Assembly: GCA_963978545.1 (NCBI GenBank)
Contig: OZ021732.1
Coordinates: 58,194,714-58,258,713 of the forward strand
Direction of reading: 5' to 3'
From: Linyphia triangularis
Lineage: Eukaryota > Arthropoda > Arachnida > Araneae > Linyphiidae
DNA length: 64,000 nucleotides
This document shows, one piece after another, positions 52,991-64,000 of the stretch. A program made the translations under genes and the position numbers. Below the pieces are notes generated by a model. That model searched no databases, had not been told where the DNA came from, and was given only the letters and a program-made list of their open reading frames with translations. How positions within the stretch are numbered: position 1 is the first letter of the stretch; each line of letters starts with the position of its first letter.

Positions 52991-55359
52991 AAAAAGTATG
53001 TTATAAAGAACTGTACACTGTGTTTACAAATTATAATCGAGGAGAAATAAAATTACGAATTGGATTGTTGTGTGTTTTAAGTTATTTCACTATTCCACAT
53101 TCTATACATATTAGATTGCCTTATTAGCTCTAAAATGAATCCATATTAGTTTTTACACAGCTTAACATTTACATTTTTATGATAAAGCCGTACCAGCTAT
53201 CTTATTAAAGCCCTCAAACTTATTTATAACGTCAGTAGCATTTATAGTTTCGGCTTAACAAATTAAAAATGAGCCCCAATTACCATTTCTTGCACCTATT
53301 ACCGTTATCTGATTGAATTTTTGTGTGCAAGAACACGTCTAAACTAGACCTTTCACTTAACATATTGTAGGTATATATAGCATTTTTACTTTGTAAATTA
53401 TGTCCCAAACGAATGAACACGAACATGATCTTTGTACAAACTTCTCATTAAGCAGTAGTTCACAGTAGAAATTAAAAAGTATTTATTATATACAGTTTAG
53501 CTATTCATTTGATTTTTCTAAAAAGCAAAATATTGGCACAATGTGAGTATCTTCATAATTCCAATGAGGAACTTGCACAAGTGAGGAAAGTGAATTTTTT
53601 TTTGTATTTTCTAGTGTTATCCAACGAAATATTTGAGCAGTGCAATTATTTTTTTATCTTTTTATGCTTTCAATTAATAAAAAATCGAGTTTGAAATCGA
53701 AGTCACGTGACCAAAAACGCACAAAAAACCGTGACGTAGTTACGCATAGATTCCGTCAAAAATCTGAAGAGGAACCTCACTCCCTCGTCGTCTAAAGCAG
53801 GTTTTAGACAGCTACATCATATGCTCATTGACGTCACATGCAAAAGATGTGTTTTCCCGCCAAATCGCCGAGTGAAAAGCTAAATATTTTTTTTTTAACT
53901 ATCTATCCGAGCTCAAATTTTTGAAAGAATGGTATTGTTTTTCATGATTTTTTTCTACTTTTATTTAAAAATAAAACCAAAAAAAACCTGAAAATTCCTC
54001 ATTTATAGAGAAGTTTATACAAATGTTCTATCCTTCTATCTAAAGTCAAAATTCTCAGACTTAACTACAAATCCTAAAGACACGTGCGGTATATTAAATG
54101 AAAGTTTCAATGAAGTGAGCTTACCAAATCTTATTCCATAAGTTTAGTAGGATTACATAAATTTCGACTGTGAAATCAAACCGGAAATGCTTCAAGTTTT
54201 GACCCACTGAGATCATAGTAAATCTATGCTAAGTTATCATCTTGGCAAAAAAGAAATTTAAAATTGAAACTCGGGTTCTCGGGAAAATGTTTTCTCGACA
54301 AATTCTTCTTCAAAATTGCTAACTTTGTAGTATTCTTGTTTATAAATAAAAATCTATATGTCAGCAAGGTTTTTATTATCACAACTCAAAAATTGGGGGA
54401 GAATTTTTTCATCAAACGTCTGAACATAATTGAAAACAAATGTAGAAGCAGTCTTTGAGCGATAGTGACAGTCACAGTCACAATTGTTTCGCTTTTACCT
54501 TACAGTTTTTATTATCACCTACCTCTTTTATGTGTAATAATTTTCATTCGAATTTTAACATTTTATTACAATATGGTTGAACTATTTGCAATTTTCATGT
54601 AAGATGGGAATTTAGTACATGGAATTATAGTTATGATGTATAAAAATAAACAAGTACAATTGCAGCAATAGAAGTCAATATAATGTTTGAATTAGCACAA
54701 AATAAAATTCTTTGAAAAATTTACGCAAACATAATTCATTATAAAATTTTAAAAACAAAATATTGGTATCTGTGAATAGATAAATGTTTTCTTTTTTCTT
54801 TTGCTTCTGAGAAAATTTCTATTTAAAAAAAAAACAAAAAAAAAAAAAAAAAAAAAACTAGTAGTCTTGTTAAATACTAGAATTTGAAAGATGTATCAGG
54901 TATTACTGGAATTTCACTTAAAAAAAACTTTAATTGGAGCCATTATAAAGTATTTGAAAAAAGGGAAATTAAGAATAATAGGAGTACTTGCATACACATA
55001 GTAGTGGCAAAGTGTCAATGAAATGTAGAGCAATGTGCCTTGATGACAACACCCTGCCAAGAGATTAAATGTACAGGTAAATTTTTAAAATAACATTATA
55101 TTGTATTTACAAAATGAAAAGATATCAGGTTGACATGCAAATAAAATTATGCCTTTTCTTAATAATTACCTTTTCGTATATGAATCCAGTGGAATTATAA
55201 ACTTTATGCATAAAAACTGTATTTATCGCAGATTTGTCTAGATGAGCATATAGTATACTTGCTCTTGTCGGTGGTCAGTCACTAAAATATCCGAGAAGTG
55301 AAATGTATACCGAATGTTATTGACTTGTAAAAAATACAAGAGATTATCATATATATTTT
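52991..55359. other. AT-rich region; cluster of CRE and E-box-like sites at 53700-53880
   Basis: No gene is seen. The GC-richer stretch 53700-53880 contains a palindromic GTCACGTGAC and a perfect TGACGTCA. A similar pairing of CACGTG with TGACGTCA occurs at 7914-7935. Whether these are regulatory or part of a repeat cannot be told from sequence alone. An impure A run lies at about 54826-54857. Confidence 0.3.
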
Positions 55360-55660
55360 TTATGTATTGTAATTTCGACTTATCCAAAAATACTAATTTA
55401 GAAAACAAAGCTCTACGATCCAAATCGATGTGAAGGGAAATATGTCGACAGATATATTATCTAATTTTCACATTTATTCGAGAAACTTATTCAAAAGGGT
55501 GAAGTATCTTGATTACTTATACGGAACTAATTACCTTGGGAATGGAAAATAAAGATTTATGTGATATTAAGTTTTCTTCATCATTTCACTTGAGATTCCT
55601 TTAATCGAGAGATGGAATAAATTCTGTTAATATTAAATAATTGTATTGCTACTGTGTTGT
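55360..55660 (+). repeat. diverged direct repeat, unit A
   Basis: Aligns in order with 56205-56515: TAATTTCGACT-ATCCAAAAATACTA, then ATTATCTAATTTT, then CTAATT-CCTTG, then TTCATCATTTCAC, GATTCCTTTA and AATTCTGTT. The final part contains a small inverted repeat (CTTGA...TCGAG) around GATTCCTTTAA. Non-coding and unclassified. Confidence 0.65.
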
Positions 55661-55923
55661 TTTTAAATAGAAATTAAATTAAAATTTTTTTGATTTCTAC
55701 TTAAGAGACTTTTCATTAGTTGAAACTACTTGCCACCTAATATACAATTTTATTTTTTAGGTTTTATCATAAGCGTCTTGATAAATTATATTATGTGCTT
55801 GTAGTGCATTTTTAATCAGAATTTCACACGGTTATTTCCAATATAAACAAATAAACTCCATTCATTATGGAAGTCTAATTTAAAAACATTTACAATACAA
55901 AACCAATTAAAATGATACATGTT

Positions 55924-55927
<4 letters not shown>

Positions 55928-55957
<30 letters not shown>
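55928..55957. repeat. poly(A) run, 30 nt
   Basis: Uninterrupted adenines between the two units of the direct repeat. Confidence 0.95.
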
Positions 55958-55959
<2 letters not shown>

Positions 55960-56204
55960 GTTGCCAATCAGATTATCAGATAAAGTAAAATAAAAGTTAT
56001 GAAAACAATATACTTTAAATTAAACGTAAATATTAGAAAAGTCATGTACCACTGCCCAACCCATCCTTCAAAGGAAACACAACTTTTACATAAAAATTTC
56101 AAAATTTTTATCATGGAGGATTTCAATTTAAAGTTAACGTTAAACGAATGCATTCGGAAATAAATGAATTTGTGCAAACTAACTTAATTTTTCTCTTATA
56201 CTGC

Positions 56205-56515
56205 AATGCAATGTATAATTTCGACTATATCCAAAAATACTAGTGGAGAATATAAAGTTTTACAATCAGGATCGACACAAAGGAAAATATATTGACAAAA
56301 TGTGTTATATTATCTAATTTTACCATTTATTAACGTATAATCTCCTCAATGACGAAATATCTTAATTAGTTATACTAGAGCTAATTGCCTTGAGATTGCG
56401 ATTACGATTATTGGGATAATTACGATTTATGCAATATGAAATTTTCATCATTTCACTCGGGATTCCTTTATCCGAGACGTGAAATGAATTCTGTTGAGAT
56501 TGAAGATTTGAATTC
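56205..56515 (+). repeat. diverged direct repeat, unit B
   Basis: Second copy of 55360-55660, about 845 bp downstream. Its terminal hairpin is stronger: CATTTCA and TGAAATG enclose CTCGG and CCGAG around the same GATTCCTTTA loop. Confidence 0.65.
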
Positions 56516-56630
56516 AAAGTAATAAGCTTTACAGAATTATGAAGACATTATTTTAAGAACCATATCCTTCGATGTGTTTGCGATGCTTTTGTGAGAGTCA
56601 ATAGAGTTGTGAATTAACTGATAATATAAA

Positions 56631-56748
56631 CAGGGTGGCCAGCGTAAAAGAGAGTCCACGCTTTAGATTATAAAATATAATTCCAAATGATCAATTCTAA
56701 TGCGTCTTATGTAAATTATCATGGGCCTATTTTATGCTGGCCACCATG
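56631..56748. mobile_element. short MITE with mariner-like ends
   Basis: The left end CAGGGTGGCCAGCGTAAAA and the reverse-complemented right end CATGGTGGCCAGCATAAAA match at 17 of 19 positions, with weaker similarity inside. The total is 118 bp. No clean target duplication can be assigned, although both flanks are rich in TA. Non-coding. Confidence 0.65.
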
Positions 56749-57040
56749 CATTATATAATAATGGCGGCATTATGGACCACATTTCATGAGATTTAAATTA
56801 TTGTTCAGTTTTATTATAAAATACTTTCCTGATTTCAACTCAGTTTACGTTCCTACTAACAATAATATACGTTAAAGTGAGAACAGTTCCTAGAGTGTTT
56901 TTGTGTAAAAAAAATGGAATTGGTTTCAGTTTTTCGTTTTATTGGACTAGATTTTTTAAAATTTATTTTTTGTTGAATAAATCTTCTCCATCGCAGCGAA
57001 AGAAGCCCCTGAAGCGAGTACGAGCTCCTCTATACTAACG

Positions 57041-57048
57041 TCTTAGAA
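57041..57048. repeat. hAT target-site duplication, left
   Basis: TCTTAGAA, identical to 57967-57974. Confidence 0.85.
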
Positions 57049-57966
57049 CAGTGTTCGCCACTAACTTTTAGTGGCGGGCCGTAAGACTTATTTTGGAGTT
57101 TTTGGCGGGCCGTATACACTAAAATATGTATCTTTAATTAGTATCGATTTAACAATGTATACAGCATTTTATAAAACTGAAAACAAATATTGATTTTTTT
57201 ATCATAAAAAAATTATAATTGATAATTGATTATTTTTTTTTTAAATAATTAAAAAATGATAATTTTCATTATTAATAAATTAAAGTCACTAAAAAGTAGT
57301 GAATTTTTTGTTTTAACGTGGCAATGGGACTTGATCTATTTTTTAATAAAATTATTTAAACTGTACTTTTAGATTTCTCTGTTTTAGTCGATATCAGTTG
57401 TGAGACGATGACGGTCAAAATTGTTCAGTTTATTTTATTATAGAGTCTATGTCTGTCGCAGTATTTATTGCAGCCAATCTTAATAAATTGCCAAATGAGT
57501 TAAGTGTCCAATAAGTTATTCCTGTATTTATTCGTGTTGAAAACCATCTTGTTGAAAGCTTCTTCACATAATTTCTTCGGGCACATAGTGGAGAGTTCTA
57601 TTCTACATAGTTAACACATGTTATTTCAGTTAAATTGCAATTATGTAGAGAAAAGGTTCATACCATGAAATTTGATTTTTTTTTCTTTCTGTGCTGTCGA
57701 TGTCTGTCGCAGTTTTTGTTGCAGCCAATCTTAATAAACTGTCCAAATTATATTCAGCAATATTTATTCTTGATGAAAACCAACTTTCTGAATGCTTCTT
57801 CGTCTAGTTTCTTCGGGCACGTAGTGGAGAACTCTGTTCTACATAGTTAACACATATAATTTCGGATAAATTACAATTATGTAAAAAAAAAAAATCCATA
57901 TCTTGAAATTTGATTTTTTTTAACCTTCTGTGCTGTCGGCGGGCCGCAGAAAGCGGGCTGCCGCTG
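57049..57966 (-). mobile_element. non-autonomous hAT element
   Basis: It is flanked by perfect 8-bp duplications TCTTAGAA, the length hAT transposases leave. The left terminus is CAGTGTTCGCC, and the right terminus reverse-complemented is CAGCGGCAGCC, with GGCGGGCCG blocks inside both ends. At 918 bp it is too short for a full transposase. The minus strand carries decayed pieces resembling the C-terminal end of a hAT transposase (LCEEAFNKMVF, then LLRLAA in another frame). Those pieces occur twice because the interior is tandemly duplicated. The copy is inactive and would have needed a transposase from elsewhere. Confidence 0.85.
57449..57938. repeat. tandem duplication inside the hAT element
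   Basis: The units 57449-57699 and 57700-57938 both start ATGTCTGTCGCAGT, share GCAGCCAATCTTAATAAA, TTTCTTCGGGCAC and CTACATAGTTAACACAT, and end at GTGCTGTCG. They differ by scattered substitutions and small indels, so the duplication is old. Confidence 0.85.
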
Positions 57967-57974
57967 TCTTAGAA
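57967..57974. repeat. hAT target-site duplication, right
   Basis: TCTTAGAA, identical to 57041-57048. Confidence 0.85.
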
Positions 57975-58499
57975 TAAAATGAAACAAAATACTTCCAGTT
58001 GAATGATGAAAATTAGAACAGTTTTTCGTATGATAGGTGATAATATAATTAATCTGGATGGTATTGTAGATATACAAAATATTGACAGTAGGAATTCATT
58101 GATTAATTTATAACAAACATTTTTAAGTGTATTTCGTATCCTTTAGGGTGATTCCAAATCATGAAAATATTTCAAACTTTGAATATTTATTGATGCACTG
58201 TTTAATTTTTTTAACCAACAAAAAATAAAAGTAATGCTAAATTTGAGGAATATAGGAGAATATTTAAAGGTATCGCAACCAACGGATTTTAAGAATTTTG
58301 TACTTTATTGTCATAGCGCTCAACATAATACAACGTACGTTCTTTAATAAAAATGTTTTTATTTTCTGCATTAAATGCGATATTTGATGGTATAGAATAC
58401 AATATTTGCTAATATTAGTTTTGATGGAGTATATTCGATGGTATTTTTAGTATACCTGTTTTCATTGGGGGTTCATCATTAATCGCTCATGTCACTTTC

Positions 58500-59085
58500 C
58501 TAATAAATCATTTTTCTTTTCAATCTCTTTTCTAAAAGCTGAAGATTTTTTTATATGATCTTCTACAATTTTTAACAAATAATGTGGTTTTTTTCATCGT
58601 TAATGTGCAGTTTGTTATGTTCAGTCATTAAGGGAACTCCTCTTTCCGTATCATCTTTCACCACCCCTAATGCCCCTAACAATGCTTTCTGCAAGTCGGC
58701 CGTATTCGTTATCTTGACATTCCTTTGGATCGGTGATATGAAAATCGCTTTTAATGCCCATTATATCTAAGAATCTCGGTGAGTTTGAAGAAACAAATTG
58801 TTCCAAGTTTTACTCAGGTATAGCGTTTGCAGTGAGAGTTGCTTACTTTGCAATGTTCTCATAATTCGATTTTCATTAGAAAGTGCTGAAACAACTTTAC
58901 ATTTGCTTTTTGTACTGACATTTTTATAAAAAATACGGGAGATACAAGTTCATCTCCAAAATGCCATAAGTGTGAAATGACCTTTTTGCAACTAACACTA
59001 GAAATGCCTTTATTAATTACTGTAACTAAACTTCTTCGATGTATCCAAGTAAATGTTTGAGGCAGCAGTTGAAAGATGGGCAAGA
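58500..59085 (-). pseudogene. decayed repeat-associated protein (tentative)
   Basis: Minus-strand pieces in several frames have protein character. The upstream piece (59083-58859) contains KKVISHLWHFGDELVSPVFF. After a gap, pieces at about 58770-58500 read DPKECQDNEYGRLAESIV and, one frame over, DDTERGVPLMTEHNKLH, with an acidic and charged end. The pattern HLWxL-EELV-FF followed by DTAERGV-L resembles a hypothetical protein family I associate with repeats in arthropod genomes; I know no biochemical function for it. The family link is from memory and the breaks are real, so treat this as a lead. Confidence 0.4.
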
Positions 59086-59565
59086 TACCACATTTCTAAA
59101 TAGATGCAGGAATCAAAGATTACAAAGTCCATTAGTCATTTTTCTTTCCTCTTACTAAGTTTGAAGTGCTCCTTGAATATCCATATAGATGGCATTTATG
59201 ACTCATGCCATCCATCTTGACTTGCGATGTTCGCCAGAAGCCATAAAATGTACCAGTACGCCAGGAGAAGAGAACTAACTGCCCTGGAAAATTACTTCTA
59301 ATTCTAAGAGTTCCTTATAAACGTCACGTTTTTTTTTAAAAAAGAGCTTTTTTCTAGAACATAATGATATCATCCTTTTGGTATGCTACAGCTTGGGCTG
59401 TAAATGCATTAGTGATGAATGTTCTGCATTTTCTTTTGTTAATTGTCGTTTAAATTAAGTTAAAACGCTTGAAAGAAAAACATCGGTGTGGAAAAAGTGT
59501 TATTACTCATGCTGTGAACACTGCTTCTAACACAATTTTGCAGATATGAGGCCTGAAAGACAGAT

Positions 59566-59732
<167 letters not shown>

Positions 59733-59888
59733 TGATGTTGTAATACTCGAAAGATAATGTGGTAAGTAAATTAATGATTTTAGATTATTTTTTTCTTATG
59801 TTTTAATATCATAAACAGCTCTCAGTATATAGATATTTGCAAAATTCGATATGTTCGACCACTATTCGAAAACTGTAAATATTTATTA

Positions 59889-60502
59889 GGGCGTATCACG
59901 AAAAACATTTTTTTGAAAATTAGAAATTTTATGTCGATAAAAAGATGTCACTTCACATGTATGCCAACATATTTTTTAGTTCAATTAACACACATTTAGG
60001 TATCCTGGAATGGACCAAATGTTGGTTTTTTTTTTGGTTATATATACATATATATATTTAACGTAAAGTTTAGAATGTTAATTACCAGTCATAAAAAATT
60101 ATATCTATCCTGCAACATTTAGGTCTCCAGGAATCTACAAGAAAACCTTAAATTTTTTTTTTTACCAAATGTGCATATTTTTCAATTTATAACCCATTCT
60201 GTAGGTTAATTTTAAATATTTTATTTATAATCTAGGTATAGTAGTACAGCTTTTGAAAATATTGAGAATATAATTTTATGAAATGGTGAATACACTTAAG
60301 TGTCAAATCATGTCAATTTCGCACGATCTTGGAATCTCCAACTAACAACGACCCTGGGTTTGACATATGGAGTTAAGGTTATTAAAAAAGATTCACTCTC
60401 ATGTAGTCCAAGTGATGAAAGTGTATGTCATATTAAAAAGCCTTTAACAAGGGAAAAGTCAGAAAGTTCAATTATTTCAGTGAAACAAGGGCTGGTAATT
60501 CC
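59889..60502 (+). repeat. long inverted repeat, left arm
   Basis: Mirrors 61386-62020 on the opposite strand. Both arms start with GCGTAT...CACGAAAAA, share TTTAGAATGTTAATTA, AAATTATATCT, AATCTACA-GAAAA-CTTAA, TTTTTTTACCAAAT and a coding-like inner end. The inner end reads SESSIISVKQGLVIP here and PESSIISVKQRLAIP in the other arm. Each arm also holds a diverged internal subrepeat around the word ATTTAGGTC. Confidence 0.8.
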
Positions 60503-61085
60503 AAATGTTGTAACACCAGAAAAGCAGTCAGCGTTAATGGATAAATGGAAGAGAACGGATAAATCAAAAACACTATCAAAGTATTAAAACCTCTAGCAAT
60601 TCATTATTGCACTCTATTTTTATGGTCGAAAGAATGAAGCAATAAGTATAGAATTGTGAGTAGTAAATGTGTCTACTACTAACTAAACGAGAAGAATGCG
60701 TAGCTTTAGTTGAAGAACTAGATTGAGCATAATTTGATAAATGTCATCCTAGAATTATTTATGCATCACACAACGTTTACACGTTACACAAAATGATAGT
60801 ACAACGCAGCAATTAATTAGAAGGTGATCCTAAGATTTGCTGTTCAATCAACTCTACAGAGAAATGCTGTTATGTTATATTCAAGAACATCTCATTTTGG
60901 AAATCTTGTTTGGCTCAAGGAAACATATTAGATGTCTGGCAAGCAAAGCAAAAGGATACAAAAAGTTTGACACAAAGTTAAAAGCAAAGAGGGTTTTCGA
61001 ACCATCACAAGATAATTTGGAGGCAAAGGACTACATACATCTTACTGATTGGCAGTCTACAGTTGCAATGAACTACCTGTCATAA
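60300..61085 (+). pseudogene. coding relic inside the long-inverted-repeat element
   Basis: Plus-strand pieces at 60300-60587 (95 codons, rich in Lys and Ser) and 60837-61085 (82 codons, basic) are separated by stops and frame changes. Because the inner part of the first piece is echoed at the protein level in the opposite arm (minus strand, about 61575-61386), it was probably under coding constraint in the ancestor. Function unknown. It could be a transposase or an accessory protein of the element; no catalytic motif is visible. Confidence 0.4.
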
Positions 61086-61385
61086 CTGGCTTAAGCAAAT
61101 AATATTAGATCTCGAAATTGAAACAGGAACTATCGATAGAAAGGAGTTTAAAATTCTTTCTCACACACAAGCACGTTTTGTCCAGAGCTACTGTCTAGAG
61201 TTGCGAGTCATAATATGTTCATTGTTGAATCTACTTTTTCAAAGATATGTGCTTTTGTCCTTTAGTTATCCGGATACAATTACTACTTACAATTTCTATA
61301 CTTATTGCTCCGTCCTATCGAATATAAAAATAAGAGTATTTATTTCTGAAGTGGAGTTGAAGGTCATTTGAGCTCTTGCCCTAAA

Positions 61386-62020
61386 GGAATTGCCAACCGT
61401 TGTTTCACTGAAATAATTGAACTTTCTGGCTTTTCCCTTGATAAAGACTTTTTACTATTAAATATACTTCCATGACTCGGACTATATGAGATTGAATAAT
61501 TTTCAATGACCTTACCTTCATATCTCAAACCTTGGGTATTTGTTGGTTGGAGACTCCAAAGTCGTGCGGAAGACAGGAATTGACATTTGAGTGTTTTTTG
61601 GCATTTAAAAAAATATATTCCTAATATTTTAAAACGGGCAATTGACAAAGTTTGCTTTCAAGTACACAAATAATTTAAATTTACCTAGAAAATGCGTATT
61701 TGGTAAAAAAAAATTAAGATTTTCATGTAGATTTCGGGTGATTTAAATGTTACATGACCAGATATAATTTGTTCTATTACTGTTAATTAACATTCTAAAT
61801 TTTTCATTTTTACTTGAATATAAAAGTTTGCTTTATATTTTTGTTAAAAAAAAATTTCGTTTTTAACAAAAAAATCAAATTTTAAGTCCTTTCCGAGTGA
61901 CCTAAATCTTTTTCAATCGAACTAAAAATTAATTTTATAAATATATGATCATAGTGGTAACTTTTTAGAGATTTGAAATTTTGAATTTCCCAAAAAGTTT
62001 TTCGTGATGTGTATACGCTT
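61386..62020 (-). repeat. long inverted repeat, right arm
   Basis: Reverse-complement partner of 59889-60502, with roughly three-quarters identity in the better blocks by eye. It includes the minus-strand frame at 61648-61364 whose end matches the left arm's protein. Confidence 0.8.
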
Positions 62021-62662
62021 TAATAAAAATTTTCATGGCCAAAAATATTACTAAACAACTGTTTAAGAGATGCCCCAATAAAAAAAAAATGAAATTTCAA
62101 AAAATAGCAATTTTCCATTTATTGTGCCTAAAATTTCTGACAAAAATTATTTGAAAAACATTTATCCGCCAGGAGCGGCCGTGGAGGTTGGGAGGGGGGC
62201 TGCGTTAAATTGAACATATGGAAATTATTTATTTTTGTGTCTCGAATAAACACATTTTTAGATCAAATTAATCGGTAGTTTAAATCGATTTTTTTTTTTA
62301 ATTATATCTTAAATTCAGTTGAATGCCAGTTGACTTCATAGAAATTTTACTTCAATTTCAATTATATTTTCAAATGCTTTATTGATTTTAGTAATATTTT
62401 TTAGATTAACTCACATTACAAAATGTGCTGGTTGACTGTTATTGATATTTCCCAAATCCTTTTTGTATACTCGCTATTCCTTAACACACACATTACAACA
62501 CTCTTATATTTGGATTAACTTGATTTAATGTTAATAAAGGTGCCAAGTGTATACAATACACTCAAGTTTTATCAAAACCATGCAGAAGCGAGTTTTTTTT
62601 TTTCCATTATTGGTACCAATTTTCTGCAATGCTCAAAATTAAATTAATTGGATAAATATTTA

Positions 62663-62664
<2 letters not shown>
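62021..62664. other. AT-rich spacer, nothing seen
   Basis: A short GC-rich patch (62167-62203) sits in otherwise AT-rich DNA. No gene. Confidence 0.4.

Positions 62665-62695
<31 letters not shown>
62665..62695. repeat. poly(A) run, 31 nt
   Basis: Uninterrupted adenines. Confidence 0.95.
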
Positions 62696-62696
<1 letters not shown>

Positions 62697-62973
62697 GTTA
62701 GAAAATAATTTCGACAGTTACCAGGTATTCCTATTTCAAAGGGACACATGAAATTTGAAGAGTTTATGCGACATATGTCGGAACATGGAATGGCTAACCA
62801 ATGAGTCTTCATTGCAGTCAAAGGATTTAGCCCTGATGGTGAAAGGCCTAAAAATGGAACCAATGTAGAATCTGAATCCGCGATAAATGACTGAGAATAA
62901 GCAACCAAAGTTTTTTTAAATCTGTTGCACTTCTTAAAAAATCACAATTCCGATGCCCAAAACCCTTACTCTA

Positions 62974-62978
<5 letters not shown>

Positions 62979-63026
<48 letters not shown>
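62979..63026. repeat. (CT)n microsatellite
   Basis: About 24 CT units. Confidence 0.97.
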
Positions 63027-63027
<1 letters not shown>

Positions 63028-63095
63028 ATACAATGAAGCTCAGAAGAGACAATAGCAGAGAGTACTCAATTCCTCATTGGGCCCAAAATGACCTC

Positions 63096-63117
63096 TTTTT
63101 TTTTTTTTTTTTTTTTT
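63096..63117. repeat. poly(T) run, 22 nt
   Basis: Uninterrupted thymines. Confidence 0.95.
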
Positions 63118-63732
63118 GCTTTCAATTGATAGTTACAGGAGTATTCGGCAAAACAGCCATTGCAGTTAAACTTAATATTTGTTTTATTTATAGCGACTTG
63201 ATATTTTCGAAATTAATTTAATTTGAAGGATTGATTTGAAGTTACTTGGTATTCTCGCAATTAAGTTTATTTTGGTTCGATTTGTTTAATAAGGTTTATT
63301 CAAGACTTTTCTAGAGGTGAAATAAATTCTCTCTTTTAACCCTCAATAGTTTCCAGCCACTAATAACCCACACGTTTCTGCAATTAGATTGTTTGAATTA
63401 ATTTATCGTCGTAGTATTAAAGATAATTTTTTGCTGTTGCTTCAGTGACAATTGTTTAGTAGTCGATGCTCGAAAGCGTGAGCTAATAACAGTGACATAT
63501 AAAAACCAAGACGAAAAATAAACTGAAATGCTTCTATAGCATTAACGATTGATTGGAATAAATAATTTGAATGAGTTATGTCATTTAGTTCATAGTTTTG
63601 AATGTGTATAATATTTTTCATACATTCGAATCTTGTTCAACAATTTGGTGGGTAGCCGGCTGCTTACCAAAAATTTCAAGATTTTTACGAACTATTTATA
63701 TGTTTCACTGCAAGAATACTATTTCTCACTGT
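63118..63732. other. AT-rich spacer, nothing seen
   Basis: No coding character or repeat recognised on either strand. Confidence 0.4.
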
Positions 63733-63733
63733 A

Positions 63734-63813
<80 letters not shown>
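63733..63813. repeat. compound (ATCT)n-(AT)n microsatellite
   Basis: About seven ATCT units pass into about 25 AT units. Open frames across it are artefacts. Confidence 0.95.
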
Positions 63814-63815
<2 letters not shown>

Positions 63816-64000
63816 CAAAGTTATTTTCCTTCTTTCTTACTTGACTTATTTAATAAGAATAACAGCTATTGCCTGCATTCGAATTGGTTTTTGCGTACTG
63901 TGCATTACTTTTCAAACATGTATGAGATACTTTTAATCAATTTTAAGATTTCTATATCTACAATTTCAGTTTATTATTAATTCATACATGTGTTTTTGTA

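Larger units (their letters stand above)
59889..62020. mobile_element. unclassified 2.1-kb element with about 620-bp inverted repeats
   Basis: Two diverged arms (59889-60502 and 61386-62020) read inward toward an 880-bp centre. The centre has plus-strand coding-like pieces in different frames: TPEKQSALMDKWKRTDKS (to a stop near 60586), REECVALVEEL (about 60688-60720), and an 82-codon frame at 60837-61085 with KAKGYKKFDTKLKAKRVFEP. I recognise no transposase domain. Long inverted arms with a central gene suggest a DNA transposon of foldback type. The alternative is two copies of one repeat inserted head to head. Exact termini and target duplication could not be set. Confidence 0.55.

Overview
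The window is AT-rich eukaryotic DNA with no bacterial-style gene packing. It holds the 3' half of one split gene with canonical GT/AG introns, decayed transposons of several classes, and many microsatellites and pure A/T runs. The gene belongs to the dpr (defective proboscis extension response) cell-surface immunoglobulin family, which points to an arthropod. The repeat style (a tRNA-headed SINE, long homopolymer runs, BEL/Pao, piggyBac and hAT relics, and decayed proteins I associate with arachnid repeats) suggests an arachnid, but that is inference.

Layout. 1-5000: an (AAAT)n block, a short piggyBac-like element (1822-2084) and a decayed piggyBac with transposase pieces (3086-4926). 5000-25000: mostly featureless AT-rich DNA with one copy each of a dispersed repeat near 5110 and 24726, plus homopolymer and AT runs. 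25486-26474: an element with Tc1/mariner-style inverted ends. 30231-30425: a complete tRNA-derived SINE with a 14-bp target-site duplication. 35469-38382: an internally deleted BEL/Pao LTR retrotransposon on the minus strand. 38383-46917: no recognisable gene, probably upstream intron of the dpr gene.

46918-49508: three plus-strand coding exons of the dpr gene. They encode the C-terminal half of Ig domain 1, all of Ig domain 2, and a serine-rich tail with a hydrophobic end that looks like a GPI-anchor signal. The first intron carries a 195-bp mariner-type MITE and a 38-T run. The signal peptide and first half of Ig1 were not found and probably lie upstream of the window.

49509-64000: putative 3' UTR and downstream DNA. 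This part holds a diverged 300-bp direct duplication with a hairpin (55360-56515), a small MITE (56631-56748), a non-autonomous hAT element with perfect 8-bp target duplications and an internal tandem duplication (57049-57966), a decayed repeat-associated protein (58500-59085), an unclassified 2.1-kb element with about 620-bp inverted repeats (59889-62020), and long AT and CT microsatellites.

No rRNA, functional tRNA, CRISPR array or operon is visible. The only gene likely to be functional is the dpr gene; the other coding traces are transposon relics.
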